A DNA stretch of 35,746 nucleotides from Thermoplasmata archaeon (GTDB lineage Archaea > Thermoplasmatota > Thermoplasmata > Thermoplasmatales > Thermoplasmataceae), in the NCBI GenBank assembly GCA_021820245.1, contig JAKADT010000008.1:1-35746 (forward strand), given 5' to 3'. Position 1 is the stretch's first letter. Every line of letters begins with the position of its first letter. Under the pieces are notes generated by a model. That model did not search any database. It was not told the DNA's origin and saw only the letters and a program-made list of their open reading frames with translations. The translations under genes were made by a program, and so were the position numbers. Positions 1 through 7,740 of this stretch are shown in pieces.

Positions 1-530
1 GATTGCTAACATATGTATCATGACCTCAGCCGATTGATACTGACGCGTCGTCAGGTTGTACCCTAAACATGATTCCCCGGCAAGATTGACAATGTAGTAT
101 CTTATCTTGTATGGGCGGATATTGCTCCTTGTCAGTATCTTGGATACAGTTCCGTTTGATATATTGCCAAGGTTGTATTCTTCCGGTGCATTTTCCCTGA
201 TGTATTTTGTCAGTAACCTGTTTGTCCATATCTCATGTGGATATCCAAGATCAGACGGTTTGGTGCATGCTGTCTTTATGATGAAAGATCTACCCTCGTT
301 TCCTATGGTTCTCTTTTTTCCTCTTCCGGAAAGATCTTTTATTGCCTTCTCCACACCAAAGGAGAGAGCCTTGTCTATGGTGAGATAGACCTTTGTCCTG
401 TTGGTGTGCAGTTCCCTTGCAATTGCATTCACTCCTTTTCCTTCGGCATCCATGAGGATTATCCTGGCTCTGTCATACTCCCTCTTCTCGGATTCAGTAC
501 TATATGCGGTTTGGTTCTTTCAAACACCAT
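1..530 (-). pseudogene. IS630-type transposase remnant (N-terminal half)
   Basis: Read on the minus strand from an ATG at 530, the protein starts MVFERTKPHIVLNPR. A one-base frameshift near 480 then moves it to a second frame that stays open to the window edge. The second frame holds a helix-turn-helix typical of IS630/Tc1-like transposases (EYDRARIILMDAEGKG, then AIARELHTNRTKVY), a GRGKKR linker and a second winged-helix-like part ending RPYKIRYY. The DDE catalytic domain that should follow is not recognisable and would lie past the left edge. The frameshift makes this a broken copy. The family call rests on pattern recognition only. Confidence 0.6.
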
Positions 531-695
531 GATTGGATAGCGTTATTGAGTATGATTTTTGGCATGTTTATTATGGAAACGATGTACTAATGTCTTCAAT
601 AGTAGTGGGTGTAAAATGTGATTTTCATTTATAACCCCTAATTTCTCACAGTTTGTTCTCAATCGTGCAGCAGTGAATATCGATACCTGGGCTAT

Positions 696-896
696 TTATT
701 TTTCAGGTATCATAAGGACCAGGCGAATGGCGAGTATTGTAAATACAAGCCATATTATTACTCCGATGTTCCAGACCGTTCCAGAAGAAGCACCTAATGG
801 GTACTGTAATATCCCCATTTGGTTAAGAAAGGATGCAAAAAATGAAATTATGATAGCTGTAGTAATGAGTTTCTTCAAAAGCGGCACTGAAAGCAT
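696..896 (-). CDS. small two-helix membrane protein, unknown function
   Basis: This 66-residue ORF begins MLSVPLLKKLITTAIIISFF and has two clear hydrophobic segments, about residues 11-25 and 42-62, joined by a short polar loop; it ends MIPEK. I do not recognise a family. Its reality is supported by a TATA-like box centred about 25 nt before the ATG, the spacing expected for a leaderless archaeal transcript. It stands alone among decayed mobile-element DNA, so it could also be a chance ORF. Confidence 0.45.
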   Translation of the reverse strand: MLSVPLLKKLITTAIIISFFASFLNQMGILQYPLGASSGTVWNIGVIIWLVFTILAIRLVLMIPEK

Positions 897-916
897 TAAA
901 TAAACATGTTAATATA

Positions 917-924
917 GTATAAAA
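917..924 (-). promoter_or_regulatory. TATA-like box for the small membrane ORF
   Basis: On the minus strand a T-run followed by TATAC lies about 25 nt before the ATG at 896. This would place the transcript start at or next to the start codon. Confidence 0.35.
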
Positions 925-1254
925 AACTCTTGCTTTTGGATTTCTCATGTTTTAACGACCTACAGGTTTTGTGGTCTGATCAAGAAGAATGTAGAACACC
1001 TTTCTTAAATTTTCAATTAGTATCTCGCCTCAACTTCTTGATTTTCAAATCTTTCCCGGAATTCCTTGTGGTTTGGGAAATTTATAATTAACCTCAGTTG
1101 TGGATCTTTAATGGATGTATGCGGTTTATATTAGTTGTAGTCCTATGCTTTTTTTCTAATCACTCCCGATACGCCTAGAAATTTCCAGTATTGGTTTTGT
1201 TACAGGTATTCCGTCTTGACAAAGTTGTGGAAAGATTTAATATTACCATTATAA
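925..1254. other. gene-free stretch, nothing recognised
   Basis: AT-rich DNA with stops in all frames. I see no RNA gene, repeat or convincing short ORF. It lies between two transposase remnants and is probably decayed accessory DNA. Confidence 0.4.
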
Positions 1255-1536
1255 CCGCTCTTTGCTTATATATATCTCAGGCTGTATTCCAAGGATTTGT
1301 GGCATTTCTTATCTGGCGTTGACAGAGGTGATGATATCACATCCCATTTCCTTCACTTTGTGAAGGCACACAGGAGAGAAGTTTTTCTCTACCTTGAAAA
1401 CAGTGATGCGGAGAAGACCTCAGATCTGGCTGGACGGCACTTCTCAGGAATGCCATGGCTGTTCAAGCATCGGTTAAAGACGAAAGAGGGGGTTGTTAAG
1501 GCATCCTACTGGCATCACAGGTACCTATCAACGTAA
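1255..1536 (+). pseudogene. transposase C-terminal fragment
   Basis: An open frame from about 1255 to the stop at 1536 encodes a C-terminal piece with the phrases SDLAGRHFSGMPWLFKHR and KTKEGVVKASYWHHRYLST. These resemble the ends of DDE transposases in acidophilic archaea. No matching upstream body exists: the frame is closed by a TAA at 1252 and no ATG precedes the conserved part. I read it as a 5'-truncated insertion-sequence remnant. The exact IS family is not assigned. Confidence 0.45.
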
Positions 1537-2024
1537 ATGTTACAATGTCGTATATTCGTGAGTATGTCAATGTAGTGTTAACAATACGATTTCTTACGTC
1601 TAATACGAGATATTATGAGAGTTTCCTATGAAAAGACGGGTGGAACTTCCGTTATAATACCCATGAATCTTGACTTCACTATTCCTCCGTGTTTCCCGGA
1701 GCCAATATTCTCTCCGGTTCTTTTTTCCCCTTTTCTTGTCCTTATTCCATATACTGGACATTTTGCATGAGTAATACCTCTCTCTGAGGACCCTGATCTC
1801 TAAACCACCTGTCTTGCATATTCTCATAAGGACCGAAGTATGGCCTTATTACACAGTATGGGGATTATGATGATGTGAATCTTTTGTTTCAATGTGAATT
1901 ATCCGAAATTCTATGGCAGTAAGGAATCCAGTGCAAAAATTGGCATGACCCATTATGTTAGGAACTAAGAGCCAATGGTCAATTAAAACTGCGAAGATAG
2001 AGGAGGGCGAATCTGAAAAGTGGA
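1537..2024. other. intergenic region with an unassigned minus-strand ORF
   Basis: The region contains a 75-codon minus-strand open frame at 1600-1827, rich in Arg and Lys (for example KDKKRGKKNRREYW). It has no recognisable domain, and neighbouring frames are also open over much of it. I do not call it a gene. The stretch just after it (1980-2024) is the 3' flank of the PAC2-family gene. Confidence 0.35.
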
Positions 2025-2786
2025 TTATCCAAAATACCCCAGATCGTCTTTAGGTTGGGTTCTTCCCTGAACGTCTTCCTGCATTTTTTCGGTTATCTGT
2101 TCAATCTGCTTGCTTCTCTCCTCAAGTTCCTTCATGTCTACGTTCACGTCCAGAAGGGATGAAAGTACCTTTACCAGTTCCCTTGCCCCTTTGGGATCAG
2201 CGAAGTAGCCTGAGGTTTCCCCCATAAGGCAGGCACCGCGGATATTGAAAAGCTCCATTGCCATACCGAGTATTACACCGGCAGATCCAACAATCCCACC
2301 ACCTGGCTCTCCCTTTGGAAATACAACCCCGTAATCCTTGAGCAGCTTCACGAATTCCACACCAGTAACTGCCCCGAGAACCCTGGGAGATTCAACTATT
2401 TTCCCCGTGCTGTAGCCACCAAGGGTATAAAGGGCAGAAACGTTCAGCCTCTGTGCAAACTCCAGGATATTGTAGGAAAGTTCATACTGACCCTCCTGCG
2501 TTGATCCCTGGAAATCACCCACGAGCACCAGCAGGTCGTTTTTACCCTTCGGTATTTTTTTGTAATATATGGAGTTCCTTACAAGGTGGACCACACCATC
2601 CTCGCCAATGAAAACCTGGGGCGGGAAATACTGCGAGAAAATATCTGCCATCTTTTCCATCTTCATTTTCTCAATGAGGTACTCTGCAGCGATCTTTCCA
2701 ACGTTACCAATGCCCGGAAGACCCCCTATTAGCACAGGGTTGTTGAGTCTGGGCCTTTTATACTGATTAACTACTATTTTTTCCAT
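2025..2786 (-). CDS. PAC2-family proteasome-assembly-chaperone-like protein
   Basis: This 253-residue protein has the PAC2 (DUF75/COG2047) pattern: an N-terminal NPVLIGGLPGIGNVGKIAAEYL segment, LLVLVGDFQGSTQEGQYEL near the middle, and a GACLMGETSGYFADPKGAREL stretch near residue 190. Homologues include eukaryotic and archaeal proteasome assembly chaperones. A direct role in 20S proteasome assembly here is inferred from the family. The C-terminal 40 residues are charged and probably helical. The ATG lies inside the end of nop10 (20-nt overlap), so it is probably translationally coupled as the last gene of the eL42-eS27-aIF2-alpha-nop10 operon. Confidence 0.85.
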   Translation of the reverse strand: MEKIVVNQYKRPRLNNPVLIGGLPGIGNVGKIAAEYLIEKMKMEKMADIFSQYFPPQVFIGEDGVVHLVRNSIYYKKIPKGKNDLLVLVGDFQGSTQEGQYELSYNILEFAQRLNVSALYTLGGYSTGKIVESPRVLGAVTGVEFVKLLKDYGVVFPKGEPGGGIVGSAGVILGMAMELFNIRGACLMGETSGYFADPKGARELVKVLSSLLDVNVDMKELEERSKQIEQITEKMQEDVQGRTQPKDDLGYFG

Positions 2787-2946
2787 TCATCTCACTCTTA
2801 AGTTCCATTATCCTGTATTTCTGGAATCTGTCCACAGGGGAATATTTCGGTGGTATGGCAGGATCGGTCTCCAATCCACATTTACCGCAATGATCTTCCA
2901 GCGTATAAGTATTGCATTTCCGGCATTTTCTTATGAGTGAATTCAT
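2767..2946 (-). CDS. nop10: H/ACA RNP component Nop10
   Basis: This 59-codon gene has the Nop10 layout: an N-terminal zinc ribbon with two CxxC pairs (CRKC and CGKC), then the Pro-rich PAIPPKYSPVDRFQKYR segment that wraps Cbf5. Nop10 binds the catalytic face of Cbf5 in the box H/ACA RNP that guides pseudouridylation of rRNA. It starts 3 nt after the aIF2-alpha stop and overlaps the next gene, the usual euryarchaeal order aIF2-alpha, Nop10, PAC2. Its partner Cbf5 is encoded in the large cluster at 7523-8716. Confidence 0.93.
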   Translation of the reverse strand: MNSLIRKCRKCNTYTLEDHCGKCGLETDPAIPPKYSPVDRFQKYRIMELKSEMNGKNSS

Positions 2947-2949
2947 CCC

Positions 2950-3708
2950 TCACGGCTTCCTTACGAATTCAACCACAACGCCATTCTTTTTTGAACTGTC
3001 GGTAACTGCCTGAACAGCCCTTTTCAGTGAATCCTCAGCGGCCTTATAATCCTTGTCTGTCACGGTTATCCTGTATCTCGGAGCACCCGCATACTGTATT
3101 TCAGCCCCCTGTTTTTCACCCTCTTCCATGGAATCCTTGATCAGTTCAACTCCGTTGGAAGCAAGGGAATACGCCTCTATGAATCCTCCGATCTTGACGT
3201 AAGGAACCACGATGTTTTCCCGGGCAATTCTCTGGAAAACTGTTTTCCATTCAGCTTTGACCTCTGGAAGCCAGTCCTCTGAGGCTGCAGCCTCTTCGAA
3301 TGCATTGTAAAGATTTAAAAACTTCTTTTCCAGTTCAATCCCAAATTCATTGTAGCATTCCTCTGGGGATTTTTTAAGCGCCTTTGCAACTATTTCAAAC
3401 AGTTTCTGGGATTTCTGTTCATTCTTCCATTCAGATATCTTCTCTCTTCTCTGGTGTTCATTTGCCCTTTTCAGGGAGAGATCAACATAACCTCTTGCAT
3501 TATCAACATTGAGGACCTTGCATACTGTTCTCTGACCTTCCCTCAGGTAATCCTTGATGTGTTTGACCCAACCGGTGGCTACCTCAGCTATATGAATAAA
3601 CCCCTCTTTTCCGGGATATTCATCAAGTTTCACATTGGCACCGAAATTCCTTACCTCTTTTATGGTGACCACAACAAGGTCCCCGACTTCAGGCAAATTC
3701 TTTCTCAT
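2950..3708 (-). CDS. eif2a: translation initiation factor aIF2 subunit alpha
   Basis: A 252-residue homologue of eIF2-alpha. An S1 (OB-fold) RNA-binding domain covers about residues 8-80 (GDLVVVTIKEVRNFGANVKL, GKEGFIHIAEV, GYVDLSLKR). A helical middle domain and a C-terminal alpha-beta domain (ITVTDKDYKAAEDSL) follow. The protein is part of the aIF2 trimer that delivers initiator Met-tRNA to the small subunit. Length matches archaeal family members. Its ATG overlaps the eS27 stop by one base, so the two are translationally coupled. Confidence 0.95.
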   Translation of the reverse strand: MRKNLPEVGDLVVVTIKEVRNFGANVKLDEYPGKEGFIHIAEVATGWVKHIKDYLREGQRTVCKVLNVDNARGYVDLSLKRANEHQRREKISEWKNEQKSQKLFEIVAKALKKSPEECYNEFGIELEKKFLNLYNAFEEAAASEDWLPEVKAEWKTVFQRIARENIVVPYVKIGGFIEAYSLASNGVELIKDSMEEGEKQGAEIQYAGAPRYRITVTDKDYKAAEDSLKRAVQAVTDSSKKNGVVVEFVRKP

Positions 3709-3905
3709 CAGAGAACTCCTGTTACCTCAGAAGTTGTTTCCAGTGTTCCGCCAGTTGGCCTGGCCATGGTCGATCCACAGATGTTACAGACCACGACGCT
3801 GGAAATCTTCGTATAGGTAATCTGCTCGTTCCCACAGTCCTTGCACTTGAGCTTTATGAATTTGTTACCTATGCTCTTCAGTTTTACAAATTTCTGTTCC
3901 ACCAT
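3708..3905 (-). CDS. rps27e: ribosomal protein eS27
   Basis: A 65-residue zinc-ribbon protein with two CxxC knuckles (CKDC and CNIC), ending in the SGTM-like GSTMARPTGG segment typical of eS27. It is a small-subunit protein. It starts one base after the eL42 stop and its own stop overlaps the aIF2-alpha ATG. Confidence 0.93.
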   Translation of the reverse strand: MVEQKFVKLKSIGNKFIKLKCKDCGNEQITYTKISSVVVCNICGSTMARPTGGTLETTSEVTGVL

Positions 3906-3906
3906 A

Positions 3907-4185
3907 TTACTGAACCTCCACGAGTTCGAATTTCTTTGCCCTTATTCCCTTTGGAGTGGTTGCCTTTTTACATACGAGGCATCTCAGTCTCAGGGGAACC
4001 CTCTTTGTAGGTTTTTCCCTTCCCTCGTACTTTGGTCTTGGAAAACCTCCATATCCTGACGTCGCTCTTCTGAATCTTCTCTGTCCCGCCTTGAACTCAC
4101 TTGCCTTTTTCTTACGTACTCTTTCGACCTCATGTACTGTGTGTTTCTTGCATCTTGGACAGTAAGCTTTAATCTCCTTTGGCAT
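3907..4185 (-). CDS. rpl44e: ribosomal protein eL42 (L44e)
   Basis: The N-terminal zinc knuckle [19 protein letters not shown] and the C-terminal CLVCKKAT knuckle define eL42, a large-subunit protein near the E site. I chose the ATG at 4185, which gives [16 protein letters not shown] at 4200 is also in frame, but an AGGTGA Shine-Dalgarno element covers it and sits about 11 nt before the ATG. This is the first gene of the operon running to the PAC2-family gene. Confidence 0.9.
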   Translation of the reverse strand: MPKEIKAYCPRCKKHTVHEVERVRKKKASEFKAGQRRFRRATSGYGGFPRPKYEGREKPTKRVPLRLRCLVCKKATTPKGIRAKKFELVEVQ

Positions 4186-4239
4186 TTTCAATATTTTCAC
4201 CTTTTGTATGACATTGACCGGCTATTTGCATTTCTGGTG

Positions 4240-4247
4240 AATTTTAT
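4240..4247 (-). promoter_or_regulatory. TATA-like box, eL42 operon
   Basis: ATAAAATT on the minus strand. A start about 26 nt downstream (near 4217) would leave a short leader holding the AGGTGA ribosome-binding site. Confidence 0.4.
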
Positions 4248-4364
4248 GCATAATAACTACGGCAAAGTAAAAACTATATTGTCAGGATCAATATAAGTTT
4301 TAAGCGTATTTGCAATTCCAACATTTATGTGGACGGAAGAAATGTACACATCCTGGAAACTCTC

Positions 4365-4372
4365 TTAAATGT
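4365..4372 (+). promoter_or_regulatory. TATA-like box before the sequon-rich membrane gene
   Basis: TTAAATGT lies about 23 nt before the ATG at 4391, consistent with a leaderless mRNA. Confidence 0.35.
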
Positions 4373-4390
4373 ATATTGCATTAGCATGGC

Positions 4391-4906
4391 ATGCGCAGGA
4401 GATTGTTTTACATCGGGCTCGTAGTACTGGTTACAGGTATAGTGCTGATGGTGGTCGGAACTGCGCTTGTAGGCGGTAAGCTGGTAACAGGAAATACCTT
4501 TTCACAGATGGGTCCTGATGAATTTGTAACCTCAAATATGGAATTCAAGGGGAGCACTTTTCTCCTTGTGACAAATTCATCTCCCAATGTTTCTCTCGTC
4601 AGGACATCAGATCTTTCTCTTGCAGGATCTGGAAATATATCGAATTATGCAATCAATTCCACCATCTCTCTATCCACGGACAGAGCCTATGAAATGGGAT
4701 CTGGAAATTACACACTGGTGTTCTTCGGAAAGTCAGCACCTCATATAAGTTATGAATATATACCACAATCTCTTGAATATCTTGCGTCCATTGAAGTTGC
4801 CGGAATAATATTGGGGATCATTGGATTCATCATAATGATAGCAGCAGCTTTCCTGAAAGAAAAACCAAAGGAGGATGATATAATGAAACAATTTGAAAAC
4901 CTGTGA
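4391..4906 (+). CDS. membrane-anchored protein with a glycosylation-sequon-rich outer domain
   Basis: This 171-residue protein has an N-terminal hydrophobic segment (about residues 6-29), a polar domain of about 100 residues, and a second hydrophobic segment (about 133-155) followed by a charged tail (KEKPKEDDIMKQ). The middle domain would lie outside the cell. It contains five Asn-X-Ser/Thr sites close together (NSS, NVS, NIS, NST, NYT), so it is a likely target for N-glycosylation, which is common on archaeal surface proteins. No family is recognised. It is monocistronic between two divergent or tandem ribosomal operons and has its own TATA-like element. Confidence 0.7.
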   Translation: MRRRLFYIGLVVLVTGIVLMVVGTALVGGKLVTGNTFSQMGPDEFVTSNMEFKGSTFLLVTNSSPNVSLVRTSDLSLAGSGNISNYAINSTISLSTDRAYEMGSGNYTLVFFGKSAPHISYEYIPQSLEYLASIEVAGIILGIIGFIIMIAAAFLKEKPKEDDIMKQFENL

Positions 4907-5049
4907 TCCTGTTTCATGCAGATCTTCGCTCCATTTGTTCCTTGTTTTCTTATTCCTGTTTAGAACGTTGCCATATAAGAGAAAATGGAAACCTGGTCGA
5001 TTGCCTTTATTGTGCTGAATTATTTTCCTGAAAAAAGTTAAAGATAATG

Positions 5050-5057
5050 TTAAATAG
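5050..5057 (+). promoter_or_regulatory. TATA-like box, LSm operon
   Basis: TTAAATAG lies about 33 nt before the LSm ATG at 5086. The predicted leader is only a few bases long. Confidence 0.4.
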
Positions 5058-5085
5058 ATTTTTACAATGCATCGCCTGAATTTAA

Positions 5086-5340
5086 ATGCCAAAACAACAG
5101 TCAAATATTGCCAGACCCATGGATGTACTGAGGGGATCCATTGACCACAATGTTCTTGTGGATGTCAAGGGAAACAGGGCCTATTCAGGCATACTTGAGG
5201 GTTACGACATATACATGAACCTTGTGATCAGGAACGCAGGGGAGACCATATATGGTGAAAACAAAGGGAATTATGATAGAATTCTGGTCAGAGGAGATAA
5301 TGTGATATTTATCTCTCCTTCTAGAGGTGACAGTCAATGA
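5086..5340 (+). CDS. Sm-like archaeal protein (LSm)
   Basis: This 84-residue protein carries both Sm motifs. Sm1 includes HNVLVDVKGNRAYSGILEGYDIYMNLV, and Sm2 is the ILVRGDNVIFISP segment. Archaeal LSm proteins form heptameric rings that bind U-rich RNA; the exact role here is not shown by the sequence. Its last codons overlap the eL37 start by 4 bases (ATGA), the conserved LSm-eL37 pairing of archaea. Confidence 0.93.
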   Translation: MPKQQSNIARPMDVLRGSIDHNVLVDVKGNRAYSGILEGYDIYMNLVIRNAGETIYGENKGNYDRILVRGDNVIFISPSRGDSQ

Positions 5341-5501
5341 GCAATGGAACTTCTGTAATGGGTAAAATGGGGAGCAAGAAGGTACACATCAGATGTAGAA
5401 GATGCGGCCATCATTCATACCATGTAAGAGAGAAGAGGTGCTCTCACTGTGGATATCCAGCCCCAAAACTCAGATCCTATAGATGGGCAAAAGCCAAATG
5501 A
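5337..5501 (+). CDS. rpl37e: ribosomal protein eL37
   Basis: A 54-codon gene with two CxxC zinc knuckles (CRRCGHHSYHVREKRCSHCG) and a basic C-terminal tail (KLRSYRWAKAK), both diagnostic for eL37. It is translationally coupled to LSm through an ATGA overlap. Its last 53 bases also encode the start of purF in another frame. Confidence 0.93.
   Translation: MSNGTSVMGKMGSKKVHIRCRRCGHHSYHVREKRCSHCGYPAPKLRSYRWAKAK
5435..5440 (+). promoter_or_regulatory. Shine-Dalgarno site of purF inside eL37
   Basis: GAGGTG lies 8 nt before the GTG at 5449, within the eL37 coding sequence. It is the only good ribosome-binding site near the only possible purF start and supports the long overlap. Confidence 0.55.
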
Positions 5502-6894
5502 TCACTGCGCAGTTGTCGGCTTTATAGGCAGGACGACAGCGTATCCATACCTTATTGCCTCACTTCGTACACTACAGCACCGCGGGCAGGAAAGTGCAGG
5601 CATAGCAACCTATCATGACGAGATCATAAGTGTCAAGAAAGGAATGGGACTTGTTCACGAAGTTTTTACCGATAGGGACATGGAGCGTGGATCAATACTC
5701 GGCGGTGAGGTGGGAATTGGACATACACGTTATTCCACATCCGGTTCAAAGGGCCTTGAAAATATAGGTCCGTTCCTCGTTTCAAATTCATATGGATATA
5801 TTGCAATTTCACATAACGGGGAGATCACAAACGCAAACCAGTTAAGGGAACAGCTTAAGCGAAGAGGAGTCCCATTCTTAAGCAGTTCCGACACGGAGGT
5901 CATGCTTATGGAACTCTCCACAGAGATAAACAACCACGGCATTATAGCTGGTTTCAGGAACGCTGTGAACAGGCTCAGAGGAGCGTATTCATGTGCCATA
6001 ATGGTTGGTGACAGATTGTTTGCACTCCGTGATCCTATGGGTTTCAGGCCCCTTGTTATCGGATACGCAAACGAAGGCTACGTTGTTGCTTCGGAAAGCT
6101 GTGTAATGGATATACTCAATGGGGAAAAAATACGGGATGTCAGGCCAGGTGAACTTATTGAACTCACACCTGATGGCCCTAAAAGCATATTTGTGATGCC
6201 TTCAAGGCAGACCGCACACTGCATGTTTGAATACGTCTATTTTGCAAGACCGGACAGCGTCATAGACGATGTCGAGGTGTTTCAGACCAGGATAAGACTT
6301 GGGAGAACACTTGCCAGGGAGTTTCCTGCTGAAGCAGATGTTGTGATACCTGTTCCGGATTCCGGGAGGGCACAGGCACTTGGATATGCGCTTGAATCCG
6401 GAATCAGGTACAGTGAGGGACTCATAAAAAACAGGTTCTCGGAGAGGACGTTCATAATGCCAAACCAGAAATCCAGGCTATCAGCACTCAAACTCAAGCT
6501 TAACCCAATCGGATCAGAAATTGAGGGAAAGAGGGTTGTGCTTGTTGATGACAGTATTGTGCGTGGCAACACCATGAAACATATAATAGCCATTCTCAGG
6601 AAAGCTGGGGCTAAGGAGGTCCACGTGAGAGTGGGTTCCCCCATGATCATAGCCCCATGCTACTTCGGTGTTGATATGAAGACGAAGGATCAGTTCATTG
6701 CAACCGGTAAGACTATGGAAGACATAGGAAATGAAATCGGTGCAGACAGCATAGGGTATACATCCATTGATGGACTTGTGAAAAGCATCACCATTGAGAA
6801 AAATTCACTCTGCATCTCCTGCCTCACAGGAGAATATCCAGTACCGGTGGGGGGAGAGAAGTATTCAGGGCAGCAGGAGCTCGAAAGCTTCTGA
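5449..6894 (+). CDS. purF: amidophosphoribosyltransferase PurF
   Basis: This 481-residue enzyme catalyses the first committed step of purine synthesis, PRPP plus glutamine to phosphoribosylamine. The N-terminal glutaminase domain would start at Cys20 after removal of a 19-residue propeptide (HCAVVGFIG; then HRGQESAG, GHTRYST, SHNGEI). The C-terminal phosphoribosyltransferase domain has the PRPP loop VVLVDDSIVRGNT at about 363-375. Cys258, Cys404, Cys455 and Cys458 match the spacing of the four iron-sulfur ligands known in Bacillus-type PurF. The only in-frame start is GTG 5449, because a TAA at 5425 closes the frame upstream. It abuts nop5 end to end. Confidence 0.96.
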   Translation: MDIQPQNSDPIDGQKPNDHCAVVGFIGRTTAYPYLIASLRTLQHRGQESAGIATYHDEIISVKKGMGLVHEVFTDRDMERGSILGGEVGIGHTRYSTSGSKGLENIGPFLVSNSYGYIAISHNGEITNANQLREQLKRRGVPFLSSSDTEVMLMELSTEINNHGIIAGFRNAVNRLRGAYSCAIMVGDRLFALRDPMGFRPLVIGYANEGYVVASESCVMDILNGEKIRDVRPGELIELTPDGPKSIFVMPSRQTAHCMFEYVYFARPDSVIDDVEVFQTRIRLGRTLAREFPAEADVVIPVPDSGRAQALGYALESGIRYSEGLIKNRFSERTFIMPNQKSRLSALKLKLNPIGSEIEGKRVVLVDDSIVRGNTMKHIIAILRKAGAKEVHVRVGSPMIIAPCYFGVDMKTKDQFIATGKTMEDIGNEIGADSIGYTSIDGLVKSITIEKNSLCISCLTGEYPVPVGGEKYSGQQELESF

Positions 6895-7740
6895 TTACCT
6901 TGATTTTGCCTCCTGGATCCTTTTTGTTATAAGTTTCTTCATGGATTCAGTATCTATCTTGGTGCCTAAAAAGTCCGCCCTGACTGCTATTGCCAGCTTG
7001 TTTGCAACCGTACGTGATATCTTTCCTCTTTTTGATGGCGGAAGCGATGATATACCCGGATACTTGAACAGGAAACCATGCTTTGGTGAAGGGGTTCCGG
7101 TTCTCATGTGCTTGAAGAATGCCTTTTCCGCACCAAGCACCTGAAATGTGCTGGCTGGGAATTTCACCATGTTCCTCAACCCCCCTGATCTCCATAGCAA
7201 CTCAAGGGCAAGGGAACCACCTATGAGATCCACAGTGTTTGGCATGATCTTTACAGCCATTTCACTGGTGAACTGGAAAAGTTCGGTCCTGAAAGAACAC
7301 ATAGACACACCTATGCCCGCAGATTTCGCAACCATTGAGATAGATGGGTCGGTATCTGCAATTCCAGCCATGGAGCGAAAGTAAAGGCATGGATCATCCT
7401 CACTGTACTCCACCCCTGTAAGTATACCGAATGAATCGAGCTTTTCAAGATAGAGGTTTATTATCTCGGTGATCTCCTCGTATAGAGAATAGAACTTTAT
7501 GAGAAGCCTGTCCTGGGTGAACTCATCTTTTATTCTTTTTTTTCCGTACTCCGTAAGGAGGTCGTGCAGGGAAGGTTCGTTTTTCTCCCTTATCATTTCT
7601 GTTGCGGGAGTCTCTCCCCTTCTCAGGGCGTCGAAAATCTCTGTGAAATTTGTCCTGAGATCTCTGTAAACCCATATCTCTTTTCCGTTCCTTATCTCCC
7701 CGTACCACTTTCTTGTTACTTTCCCTGAATTTTCTGTCAT
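6895..7740 (-). CDS. nop5: C/D-box RNP core protein Nop5 (Nop56/58 homologue)
   Basis: About 281 residues. The C-terminal Nop domain is clear: LRNMVKFPASTFQVLGAEKAFFKH, then PKHGFLFKYP and RGKISRTVANKLAIAVRADFLG. Before it lies the coiled-coil region that binds the second Nop5 (QDRLLIKFYSLYEEITEIINLY). Nop5 bridges L7Ae and fibrillarin in the RNP that 2'-O-methylates rRNA. The N-terminal domain is short, similar to the compact Archaeoglobus protein. I chose ATG 7740; an in-frame TTG at 7752 is possible. The first 218 bases overlap the end of cbf5 in another frame. No fibrillarin gene is next to it. Confidence 0.88.
   Translation of the reverse strand: MTENSGKVTRKWYGEIRNGKEIWVYRDLRTNFTEIFDALRRGETPATEMIREKNEPSLHDLLTEYGKKRIKDEFTQDRLLIKFYSLYEEITEIINLYLEKLDSFGILTGVEYSEDDPCLYFRSMAGIADTDPSISMVAKSAGIGVSMCSFRTELFQFTSEMAVKIMPNTVDLIGGSLALELLWRSGGLRNMVKFPASTFQVLGAEKAFFKHMRTGTPSPKHGFLFKYPGISSLPPSKRGKISRTVANKLAIAVRADFLGTKIDTESMKKLITKRIQEAKSR

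Noticed and set aside
1600-1827. 75-codon minus-strand ORF rich in Arg and Lys
   Set aside because: No recognisable domain, no promoter-like spacing, and other frames are open too; it lies in decayed DNA.
4733-5104. 123-codon minus-strand ORF
   Set aside because: It runs antisense through the end of the sequon-rich membrane gene and into the LSm promoter, and has no recognisable features.
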